Assembly: GCF_026210795.1 (NCBI RefSeq) | Contig: NC_089459.1 | Location: 434,001-498,000 of the forward strand | DNA: 64,000 nt | DNA from: Rhizophagus irregularis | Taxonomy: Eukaryota > Glomeromycota > Glomeromycetes > Glomerales > Glomeraceae | Direction of reading: 5' to 3' | In this document: piece after piece, positions 22,392 through 32,694 of the stretch | How positions within the stretch are numbered: position 1 is the stretch's first letter | Layout of the letters: each line of letters begins with the position of its first letter | The notes under the pieces: generated by a model | Databases searched by the model: none | What the model was told of the DNA's origin: nothing | The model's input: the letters and a program-made list of their open reading frames with translations, nothing else | Made by a program: the position numbers and the translations under genes

Positions 22392-23887
22392 TTTTTATTA
22401 TAAAAATTTTCGGTTTTTAGATTTTTGTTTGCAAACTTTCAGTAGAAAGATAAGAATTATTAATAACACGTTGATATTTTTGGTGACGTAATAATAATTC
22501 ATATATGGTAAATTCCGGCCGCAGCATGGCGCATAAAAATTCTCCGATATTTTCCACCTGTAATACTATTGTCTCTGAGCCAAAACAAAAATATGAAATT
22601 ATTGTATGTAATTTTTTTTTTTTTTGATAAATTTTTATTGATCAGTAATTATAATAAAATTATAACAATGAATACTTAATTAAATAAATGTATAACTCTA
22701 ATCCCAAAATAGAATACTATCGCTATTGTTAATTCTACGCGGAAAAATTGCACGTCATGACTTTTATGTCGCGTTACGCCAATATTTTCCTTTTTATTTA
22801 ATTTTTTATATTTTACATATTCCTGACGATTCCAATTTTGAGTAATTCCGCATTTCTCCAAACAACACTACATAACCCGTTACCATTCGAATCACGATCA
22901 GCTTCACCAAACGTAACCTAGTGTTTCCTTATCCAAATTTCTTGATGAATCCTGTCAAACATGAATATTCAATACATATATTTCTTACAATTCTGGAATT
23001 GTTTTCCTTTGAAAAATTCCCTCTCTATCCTTCTCTAGTAAATATTGCCAGAGTTCAGTACTAACTCATGATTATACAACACAAAATTTGATATCTAGCA
23101 TTCTTTTCTCTTTCGTATACCGCTTTAGAAAGATTCCATAATTTCGTCCTTGATCATTATACCACCTTCTTCGGTAGTGTTCTGACTTCTGATATCAACG
23201 AAACCTTTTATTTTTCACTGAACAGTTATACCTTATGATAGATGTCAAATCAATTAACACTTATTAAAAGAAAATATTACACTTTAGAGAAGAATACTTA
23301 CTATTCATAGGAAATAGGAATTCTTTACAGAGATAGTATATAGGATAAATTGAATAAAAGCAAGAAACAGAATATACAGATATGGTTAAACCATTACTAA
23401 CCGGCCGATCTTAATTTTTTATAAAAATATTTTCTTTAAAATAGTCGTAAAAAACTTCATTTGAATCCTAAAAAATTATTTTCCATTAAATAAATAAACA
23501 ATATAAATTTCGTATGTAAAATGTTACGAATTTATAATACTATCTATTATATATCCTCCCAAATCTTATGTAAATTAATTTTAACCATTTTTCATAAACG
23601 AAAAACAATTTTCTAATATTATTGATTTACAGAATTAAATTATATTATTGTAAAGTTTTACGAATAAGTCACAATTACTATGGCCGTTTTTAAAAGTTGC
23701 GCGAAATAGTATAAAGACAGACTGTATTGAATTGCGAAATTAAAGTTTTTAATAATTAATTGCAAAAAAATTTATGTACAAAATTTGTTTATATCAGTCG
23801 AATCTAATTTAGCGTTACAAGGTGCTCGTTATAAACCGTTAGCGGTTAGCGTCGCGTTTATAATATTATTACTATATTACTAATGAC
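22392..23887. other. Intergenic, no gene seen
   Basis: AT-rich spacer between the retropepsin-like relic and the decayed peptide gene. The last 70 bp (from about 23815) belong to the inverted duplication shared with 19.65-19.71 kb. No gene is supported in the rest. Confidence 0.4.
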
Positions 23888-24190
23888 TTATTTATTATAA
23901 CCATAATAATCATAAAGATCATGATAATAATCATTATATTGACGTTTATCTTTCACTGTACAAGAAAAAAAATAATGTTATACAATATCCATTATTCACA
24001 TATAAAGACATTAATCCTTATTGAAAAATTACCTTCTCGTTTTACGACCAAAGCTCCTACATTATTTATAAAAAGATTTTAATATTTTGAATAATTTGTT
24101 AATTAATATTAAAATTAAGTAAAATTGTATATTACCCGCTGAAACAATAGTAAAGGCAAAGATCAATAACAAATATTTTAAATTTAGTAC
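23888..24190 (-). pseudogene. Decayed copy 2 of the secreted Tyr-rich peptide gene
   Basis: On the minus strand, exon 1 up to 24136 reads LKYLLLIFAFTIVSA but the start codon region is changed (no ATG in frame before a stop), exon 2 is 24056-24033 (24 bp, GALVVKRE) and exon 3 is 23955-23888 (VKDKRQYNDYYHDLYDYYGY then NK and stop). All splice sites match the intact gene at 19.2 kb. The ten-residue repeat is not expanded here, so this copy shows the pre-expansion form. Without a start codon it is probably silent unless an upstream exon exists. Confidence 0.75.
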
Positions 24191-25327
24191 GTTATTCGTG
24201 AATTTGGTTCAAATATATTTTTTCCCTGGTCATTTATATAAGAAAATTTAAACCACGTACTTCAGCAAGTTAAGGCTGTCAACCAATTGTTGTTTAACTA
24301 GTATTTCGGTCAAAATTAAGAAAATTTTGCTTAAAAAAAAATTTTTAATTTGCTATGATAAATAACCGGTTATTAGCCCAGTAATCCTTAAGATTTTGAG
24401 GCTGCGAAGTATAAACGTATAAGACTAATAAGTGTGTGTTTGCCACGTTTTACTACGTTGCCCAAAGCTGTGCCGAAAATATGGTGGTCGTTTATGACAT
24501 TAATTTGGATACGCAACATACAATGTTTTTTAAATCATGACACCTTTTTGGGGTGTATAATGATATCAAGAAAAAGCGATGTAGCACTGAAATTATCTAG
24601 TATCGGAAACATAACAATTATATAATATTCAAAGAAAAATTAATTGGAATAGATATTTTAATTCGTAAGCTATGCTTATTATATTTAATATACTGTATTA
24701 CATTCTCTATAAATAATGTATATTACATAGTTCTCCATTTCCATATTTCATTTATAATTACTATATATCTCCATATCATATTTTCGTTATATGATCGGTA
24801 ATATAAGCGAGTGTAATATTGTGTTTTGAGAATTCTGAATATTTGCTTAGCGCAAGAATTATTCACCGTATACAATACATTTTAAAGTTTAATAATATAT
24901 TCTAAACATGCTTCTAGCGTATTATCTGAACAACAGATATTATAGAATAAATTCTTGATGAAAGTATAAACATAAAATATAACATCGTATTTTATAAGAG
25001 AAATAATTTTTAAAACGTATTTAATAATCAGGGTCAAGTTTTAATGATGGTGAATCAGTTTGAATAATACAAATTTATAAAAAGAAAATATTGTCTCAAA
25101 CTGATAGCTTTAATATCGTTAAATTACATACGGAGTATCTCTTTTATTACGTAAAAGATTGTTTTTACAAAAAACTTACAATGTAAAACTTGATTTTATT
25201 AATATTACACGAATCCTAGAAGTTTATAAAAGAGAAATGAATATTTCTGGATATTTTGAATAAACCATATGAGGCTATTAAATATTCCTCTTGCTTGTAA
25301 TTTTTTTAACTTTCAAAAAAATTCCTA
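24191..25327. other. Duplicated upstream region and spacer
   Basis: From 24225 to about 24470 the sequence is the inverted copy of the promoter side of the gene at 19.2 kb (CCACGTACTTCAGCAAGTTA and AACGTATAAGACTAATAAGT). Between about 24680 and 24930 it resembles 48160-48440 (for example TTAGCGCAAGAATTATT and ATTTCATTTATAATTAC). No gene of its own is supported. Confidence 0.5.
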
Positions 25328-26795
25328 CTAGATTTCAATCTTTGAATAAAGAATACCAATACCACATATATGTTTATCAAAACTACCATAGAAACCGACT
25401 ATCTCATATCCACGTGGCGCTTCAAGAGCCGTGGGAAAATTGTTCGACCAGCCTAAAATACCTGTAGTTTTCCATTTGTTTGTACGAAATTCAAGTCCAC
25501 AAATCTTTCCCCCTGTATACTCGTAAATATTGGCCCACATCACTACTTCACCTTCTTCCAATTTAAATTCGCTTAAACGACCACCATTTCCACCATATTT
25601 AATTGATATATCATCGGTCCATTCAAAGGTTAATGAGTCAACATACATATCGGCACCAATAATAATAGATCGTAAAGATGGTGATGATTGTGTTTTAGGT
25701 GCACCTTGGATGACTGGAGGACTGTTAAAATAAGTCATGAATTCTGCCCGACACTCATTTTCTCCAATAAATTCACTCTTGAAGATCTTGGGCTCAACAT
25801 TTTTTGCAGTATCTGAGCTATTGTCATTGAATTTTGAGAAAACATCTTGACTCTTCAAAAATATGTTGTGGTTGGATTTAATTTTATTAATTAAGGATCC
25901 CAACTTGTTGGAAATTCTAAAATTCGATTTTATCATTATGTTGTCTTTCTCTAGTTTTTTCGTGATAAAATCTAGATAATTTGAATATCGCCAAATTTGA
26001 CTTGAAATATTGTCCAAATTAATTTCATTGATGTATGTTACTATATTTACTATATTTTTAACCCGAGAAAATTCATATTTGCATTCTTTGATAATCGAAA
26101 TGTCACACCACAAGTCAATTTCCAAATAATTTAACCATTGAGAAGAATCAGATTTGTTGGATGGGACATATATTCCACTAACTGCTACTCTAATTTGGGC
26201 TATATAGATAGTCATAGATAAATCGCGCGACACATTTCTCATTGCATTAAACAATACGGGAGAATACTTATCCATTTTTGAAACCTTTTCCCATTCGGAT
26301 ACACTTTTTACAAACGTTAAGAAGAATTCATTTCCTTTTTCATAAATGGTTTCAAGGTCCTTCGAGAGTAAATTGAGATAACTGTCAAACCGAATAAGAT
26401 CATCGTAAATAGTCTTCTTGTAATTGTCCAGGACAATATTTGAGCTCAAAAGATTTGCAAGTTTTGTAACTGCTATCCGATTTTCAATAAGTTCTGAGTA
26501 AGCTATATTAGAAGATTAAACAAGAATAAGTAATTGAGATATAATAGATTCCTTTAAGTGAAATGATTTTTACCTGGTAAATCATCATATTGTACATTAG
26601 TAAAAATATCTTCAGTGTTGCGTAAAATTTCGTCAAAATCAACTTCTACGCTAGGTCCCCACTTTAAATCGACAATACCATCAGATATTTATATTTATGT
26701 GCAAATTCAGGGTTGAAAGTATTTACCTGAAAAAAATTAATTGCTATCAGTATAAAAAATAAAGAAAAGCCCAAGCAAAATTTTTCTTCGCACAT
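25328..26795 (-). CDS. Secreted protein with C-terminal jacalin-like lectin domain (one frameshift)
   Basis: Exon 1 runs from the ATG at 26795 to 26574 and exon 2 from 26502 to 25328, with a 71-bp GT-AG intron; about 465 residues if joined. The N-terminus (CLGFSLFFILIAINFFQ) is a signal peptide. The first exon changes frame once near 26686-26694, where one A seems to be missing in an AT run; on either side the protein reads FNPEFAHKYK and then SDGIVDLKWGP. Exon 2 begins with a long helical region of unknown type. The last ~100 residues (GGNGGRLSEFKLEEGEVV ... FRTNKWKTTGILGW ... GYEIVGFYGSFDKHICGIG) fit a jacalin-related mannose-binding lectin, with the GG near the start and the G(F/Y)xG turn. 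A secreted lectin of a root symbiont could bind glycans at the host interface; this is inference. The frameshift may be a pseudogene mark or an assembly error. Confidence 0.7.
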
Positions 26796-27457
26796 TCTAC
26801 TAAAAAAAAAGAAAAAAAATTCAAAAATAGTGTTGAGCTTAAGTTAAAGCTTTTACAAAATTAATAAAGTTCAGTGAAACAAAATATTTATCCATTTTAA
26901 TCTTATGATTATTATTATAACACAATTACAATGTCAAAAATTTAATATTAAAGAGGATAAATAACTTCCCAGTTTAGATAATCATTTAATCCACGTTGTG
27001 ATACATTTCGGCAAAAAATGTTCTCGTGATCCGATATTATATTAATTAGTCTTACTGCGTCGCGGACTATCTAAAATCACCATTTAAAGTAATAGTATTA
27101 CGTAGCTAAATGATCTCTCAACTAAAGATGGAATATTATGTTCAATTTAAAAATGCTGATTTGAGAGAAAACAATTAACCTGTAAATTTTATAATAATAA
27201 AAGGAATAACGGAACTCTTTAAATTATCAGTATTTTATACGCAATTCATGAGAAAATTTTGTGGAAAATGAATTTTTTCACATATGATAAATTCTTTTAT
27301 TACAGTATTATGTAAGAAATAGAACAAAAGTATATACAAATTATAATTATGTTAAAATAAAAATATTAAATATTAAAATTAAAAATTATTGTCAAATTAT
27401 TAATTATTCTAAATATACTAATTTGATATAGTAAATTAAAAAGTTTAAAAATAAAAT
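26796..27457. other. Intergenic spacer between two minus-strand genes
   Basis: Holds the likely promoter of the lectin gene and the 3' region of the F-box/LRR gene. AT-rich; no further gene seen. Confidence 0.45.
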
Positions 27458-28906
27458 TTAACGATCAAAACTATAATATTGGAAAATCTTGCTCATACTT
27501 TCTGACCCATATTCAGCCATATCCAACTTTCTTGGATGAACTCTATCCGGTCTATGTGTTTGCTTAGCATAATAGCACCTTCTACTATAATTCTTACTTG
27601 TTTTCCATCCGTTAATAGTATCGAGTTTATTAACTAAAGATTCACTCATTTCAATAACATGAAGTGAATGATCCTTTTGTAAATTATTTACTAAGCTAGC
27701 AATATTTAATGGTGTCATGCATGATACGCCAGTAAGATCTATATATTCAAGATTTGGAGTTGCTTTTAAGAGATTATCAATATAAGTAATTGATCGAATA
27801 CAAGCTTTTGAAATTCCAAGATGTTGTAAAGCTAAACAATTTTCTTGTATGGTATGTAAAACATTTAGTGTTATGTGAGATGAACCAATATCTAAATTTT
27901 TAAATTTTTTAGCGGATGGAGAAGTTAAAATCGTGATAAGGTCATACTCGCTAATAGCGGTGGCAATATCTCTGTCACCATAAAGATTAAGAACTTCTAA
28001 TTGTTTACATTCATTTACTAAAGCAGCAATGTTTTCAGAAGAAATGTTTTTACATTTAGCTAATAATAAATGTGTTAATGTTTGTGGAATATTAGTTTCA
28101 GTTGCAAGGAAATCAAGTGTTAAATCACTAATAGAACAACCACCCAAATCAAGATGAGTAAGATTTGGGGAGTGTGCGAGAAGGGTAATTATGGAAGTTT
28201 CAGAAATAATTGGACATTCATGAAATGAAAGTCGTTTAAGATGTGGTAATGCTACATAATTTACTTTTTGAAATGAGTATGTCGGTATTCCATTTTCATA
28301 ATAACAAGATATTTTGACATGTCCTATAATTTCTGTTAAAGAGGTAAGAGCAGAATTAAATTGTTTGCTTGACAATCCACAAAAGTCTATAGTTTTAATA
28401 TTTTTACATTCGAATGCAAGAACTTGTAAAACTTCAAGAGTTATCGCCGATTCCAAAGATTCCGAAATAGAAAAAGATTCTAACATTGTACAATATCTTA
28501 AAATTTGTATAATAAGATTTGGAGTAACAAATTTTTCAATTGTAGCCATGTTCTTTTTACTCTTTTGTAAGCCAAAGGTAGAAAAACTTGATAGATCCAA
28601 ATGATGGATCAATTGAGAACGTTGAGATTCATCAATGATAGAATTAGCGAATGAAGTAAAATTGAAAGGGTACGAAAAAGAAACAGAATGATACAAAATC
28701 GGAGTAACATGAAGATTAAAAGTATGATTGACTAAGGAACAAGCAGCAAGAGTTTTCTTGTCGTCTTTTAATAAATTAAGAATTATGCGAATGATTTCAG
28801 GAGGAACGTAAGGAATATTTCCATTTTTTGAATGACTTTTGGAGACAATTTGTTGTTGAACAAGAGGTAAATGATGCTGATGAGCAGGTAAGACTACACC
28901 AGGCAT
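27458..28906 (-). CDS. F-box/LRR protein, 482 aa, single exon
   Basis: The F-box lies at about residues 32-75 (VPPEIIRIILNLLKDDKKTL, then LVNHTFNLHVTPILY). It is followed by at least eight leucine-rich repeats of the RNI/AMN1 type with the pattern LxxLxLxxCxxIxxxxL (LTHLDLGGCSISDLTL, LTHLLLAKCKNISSENI, LEVLNLYGDRDI). The first 30 residues are Gln/His-rich and probably disordered. Proteins of this form are substrate adaptors of SCF ubiquitin ligases, like yeast Grr1. The frame is uninterrupted and the codon use is regular, so the gene looks intact. The start is the first ATG after a purine-rich leader; an overlapping plus-strand frame at 28314-28604 is a shadow. Target unknown. Confidence 0.88.
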   Translation of the reverse strand: MPGVVLPAHQHHLPLVQQQIVSKSHSKNGNIPYVPPEIIRIILNLLKDDKKTLAACSLVNHTFNLHVTPILYHSVSFSYPFNFTSFANSIIDESQRSQLIHHLDLSSFSTFGLQKSKKNMATIEKFVTPNLIIQILRYCTMLESFSISESLESAITLEVLQVLAFECKNIKTIDFCGLSSKQFNSALTSLTEIIGHVKISCYYENGIPTYSFQKVNYVALPHLKRLSFHECPIISETSIITLLAHSPNLTHLDLGGCSISDLTLDFLATETNIPQTLTHLLLAKCKNISSENIAALVNECKQLEVLNLYGDRDIATAISEYDLITILTSPSAKKFKNLDIGSSHITLNVLHTIQENCLALQHLGISKACIRSITYIDNLLKATPNLEYIDLTGVSCMTPLNIASLVNNLQKDHSLHVIEMSESLVNKLDTINGWKTSKNYSRRCYYAKQTHRPDRVHPRKLDMAEYGSESMSKIFQYYSFDR

Positions 28907-30418
28907 CTCTTTAAAATATTAAAAATATTAAATAAAAAAGAAAATATTTTTTTTTTTTAAAAAAAAATTAATTTAAAAAGCTTGGTTCTGAAAAATGAGA
29001 AAGAGTTTTTGTATATATTTGTTGTGAATGAGGAAAAAATCAATTTCAAAAGTTGATTCTTTTGTTTTTTCAAAGAAATTTGAAATGTCCTTTTTATATA
29101 TATATATATATATTTTGTAATTGTTTTTTTGTTGCTGGAAAGTGAATGAGGAGAGAAAGGGCCCTTATATATTGACCGAGAAAATCAGAAATTTCTTCAT
29201 TACATCATTACAAAAAAAATTCGGGTGGTCATAATTTTTGTGCGACTATTTATATTTATTCGGCTGACCATTATATTATGATCAACAAATAAGCGTACTG
29301 TGGGGTAAAAGTATTCCGTATAGAAATTTAGAAAATTTCTATTGTTCTTACTATACTAAAAATTGTCAATAATAATATGATGATGTTTTTCCCGCAAAAA
29401 ATAAACTTACAAAATTACGATATTAATTCCTTATTAAGAATAAGATTTTTTTTATTTAGTATGATTTTTTTTATCCAATTAGAATTCATCATACGATAAT
29501 ACCGAGTAATTAATCGTAATTACTCGACCAATTTCTAGAACTTATTATATATCCTAACTAAAGGTTAATCGTCTATTACATAATAATGAACAAAATTTCT
29601 TTGATTTTTTTTTTAAAAAAAAAGTGTGACAGACTATTTTATAATTTCTTCTGACATCAATAATGTTGGACATTTTGGACATTTTTAAATTACTATTTTT
29701 TTTAGTCTTTACATTCTGAAGAAGAATTAGTGATCATTTGACCGTGTAATAATACATCATGTCGGCAATTCGCAATGCATCATTATTATTTTATTTAATA
29801 ATTATAACCGAAATACCTAAATATTATTGTCATAAACAACGTTAAATAACTATTAAAGTTATCTATTTATTATCTTGATCATCATAAATTACTTTATTTA
29901 TAACAATACAACTGTAGTGCAATCACTTGAGTGGGCGAAATGACTATTCATGAATTTTCATGAATTATGTCATTAGCAAATAAGGCCGAATTGTTGTAAT
30001 GTTTCACAAATTTCTTTCAATTTTGGGTAAACCCGAAATTTATGATCATAAGTTTTTAAGTGGCGTCCACTTAAATTATTTGAATTATTGAATCTTTTAT
30101 ATTTTATTAAATAGATCATAGCCACTGTATATAGACTTTAATAATGAAAATTTTATTTGTATCTTCTAAACAATACTTGTGACTCTCAATTATATTCAAT
30201 AGTGTTCTAATAATAGTAATATGAAATCTCGTATTTGTAAATTAAATTATTATTCTAAGTTATAGCTCCCTTTTTCTGATAACATTATAGATATGACACA
30301 AATTGACGCAAACGGACAATTAGAAATTACATTTAGATCTTGTAATATACTATATAGAATTAAATCACAATTGCCTTTCAAACAATTCACCTTTTACCTA
30401 TTCTTTACCTACTTGTTC
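28907..30418. other. Intergenic between F-box/LRR and TPX2-like genes
   Basis: Holds the leader and promoter of the F-box/LRR gene (a T-run followed by an A-run near 28946-28968, as seen before the BTB genes) and a long AT-rich spacer. No gene supported. Confidence 0.45.
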
Positions 30419-32321
30419 CTATTGGTTTAGGAAATCCAAATTTGACACATTGCTGATGATGTCATCTATATTATCTATGTCATATAGTGAATCTCTAGAA
30501 GAGTATTCGTAATTATCCAACATTTGTATGTATTTAAGTCGTTTTTCACCGATCATGGGAGAAATTGGTCTAGTCGGTTTTTTATCCGATGGTTGTATAT
30601 TTATCGGTGAATAATATCGAATAGGTTGAGCGTGATGAACTAAATCTGCTCTTAATCGACGGATTTCCTCCGCACTGCGTACCTTTAATTAACATAAATG
30701 CAAAAAAAGTTAAATATCGAAAAAAAAGATCGATAATATGAATTAGTTCTTATATCTTACCTCTTCCTCCCTGATCTTTGCTATTCTTTGTTCCTCAGCT
30801 TCCTTCTCTCGGAATCTTCTGTGTTCGTCATAAATATGACGTTCTTCCATACGAGTATCAGTAAAAAAGAAAAAACCAATTGGTTCTGTTGGTGGAGGAC
30901 ATTCTGGTTTTCTAGGAATTTCGGGCTCGAAATTGGGGAGAGGTTGTGCATGGAATCGATTTTCCTTGACATATTCCTGCTCTTTTCTCACTCTCTCATA
31001 AAATTCTCTTTGATATTTTTCTCCACGATCATTAGTTAACAATGCAAATGGTTTTGGGTGAGTTGGTGGATAATAAGGACGTGTGGGCAGACACTTGGAA
31101 CATTAAAACAAAAGAGAAGAATAATTAGAATAATTCTTTATTTATTTTTATTCTAGTACGTACAATACATTTAATGGTTACATACATCAGGCGAACCAGT
31201 AGGAAGCGGTTGCGCTTTAAATTCACGCATCTTTTCCATTTTCTCTTTTTCTTGACGAATCCTTTCTTCAATTTCTTGTGATTTCCTCTTGGAAATTTCC
31301 TCACCAGGTAAACTAAACACTGGTAATTCGATTAACCGGTGTTCAATCACCGGTCTATATGGTTCTTTATAATCGGGTACGGGATTAGCTTTAATGACAT
31401 GTGGTGGTGAAGGACTCTTCGGTCTTGGTGGCTTAGGTTTCGTTATGTCCGGTGAATATGGTTCAGTCAGCTTTTGCTTTTGTACTTTTGGGACTCCGAA
31501 ATTCCTATTTTCAAGGATCTTTAAAAGAAAACTTTAAATTTTAAAGCAAGAGACGATGTAACGATGTTTTATACGTAAAATCTCAGACGAACAATTACCT
31601 TTCGATCTAATGGATTGGCCTTGAATCTATAACCTCTCATTTCCCTTATTTCGCGTTCTTCTGTAGGTAATATACTGAACAATAATCAAATACATTAATA
31701 ATTAATTACCCGGCTTATGAGCGATTTTCGTATTTATTTTATTTATTTGAACTTCAATTAATTAGTGACGTATAACTTACGTAGTGGGTTTAGACCTATA
31801 TTTAGTGCGCAAGTACGGAGATTTCGGTACAGTTAAGGTATTTGAACGTACTTTACCAGACTTTTTTTTTTTAAGGAAAAATTGCGATTGTTAGCTTCAA
31901 AATCACGATGTTGATTTTTGAAACGTATTATCATCTGATACCTTAGCATCAAATCTGGTTGGATTTTCTAAAAATTGTTGCACACTGAGAGCTAAAGGAA
32001 TAAATGGTGATTTGGAATTTTCTTTATTACAAGAGTTATTGGCCCGCGTTTCAGTATAAAATTTGAAAGGATTTGGCACTGTTGGTACGAACGCACGTTT
32101 CTAATAGACGAGATATATTATTATTATAAACGCGTTAAAATGATAAATATGATAATCCACTTCAAGTTTATAATAATTACTTGTATTCCACCACTCTTTT
32201 TAGCTAAATAATTTTTAGTTTGTGGCGATTGAGTACTTGACGCTACCGACATGACCCGACTAACATCTTCCATATATTCAAACTTTTCAGGTTTGTCGTT
32301 ATTAAAATTAGTTGCGTCCAT
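30419..32321 (-). CDS. TPX2-like spindle/microtubule-associated protein (7 exons, 461 aa)
   Basis: Exons on the minus strand: 32321-32181, 32100-31942, 31860-31781, 31674-31599, 31518-31186, 31093-30761, 30682-30419; every intron is GT-AG, every junction keeps frame, and the last exon ends in TAG. The protein carries repeated TPX2-type signatures: PFKFYTETR (about residues 58-66), TVPKSPYLRTK (110-120), RFKANPL, EFKAQPLP, PFALLTNDR (278-286), RFHAQPLP (about 309-316) and FFFFTDTR (337-344), followed by a charged helix (FREKEAEEQRIAKI). TPX2 proteins bind microtubules and importin, and activate Aurora A in animals and plants. The animal Aurora-binding N-terminus is not obvious; residues 7-22 are acidic. 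Many model fungi lack a clear homologue, so a complete gene here is informative. The leading exon was set by the first in-frame ATG (MDATNFNN). Confidence 0.85.
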
Positions 32322-32694
32322 AGTTTTGTTTTCAGTTTTTGTTACCAAAAATCAGCTTAGAGCAAAGTCGATAAAGATTAAAGAGGACTTGTTGATCGCA
32401 CGCGTATGACGTAAGGTTTTTATTCTGACCAAGCGAATAAACAAGTTTTTAATTGGTCCGTTAATATTAATAATAAATAATTCGACATGTAATTTTATAA
32501 TAAGCTGTGTAACAACACTCTTCAAATAGCTGGTCCCGTAGGAGTCTTCGATTTAAAAATTTAGATTCAAATGAACAGGAGAAATAATCACACATCCGAG
32601 TATTAAATAATATACTTATAATTTCTTTTAATTCTATATAATATTTCTTAAAAAGAATTTATAAACCATTATATATATAATATAATTTTATATA
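32322..32694. other. Spacer: TPX2-like promoter and end of the COG3 relic
   Basis: Contains the upstream side of the TPX2-like gene (transcribed leftwards). The COG3-like sequence to the right stops being recognisable at about 32695. No other feature seen. Confidence 0.45.

Noticed and set aside
28314-28604. 96-codon plus-strand frame opposite the F-box/LRR gene
   Set aside because: Shadow of a long intact gene on the other strand.
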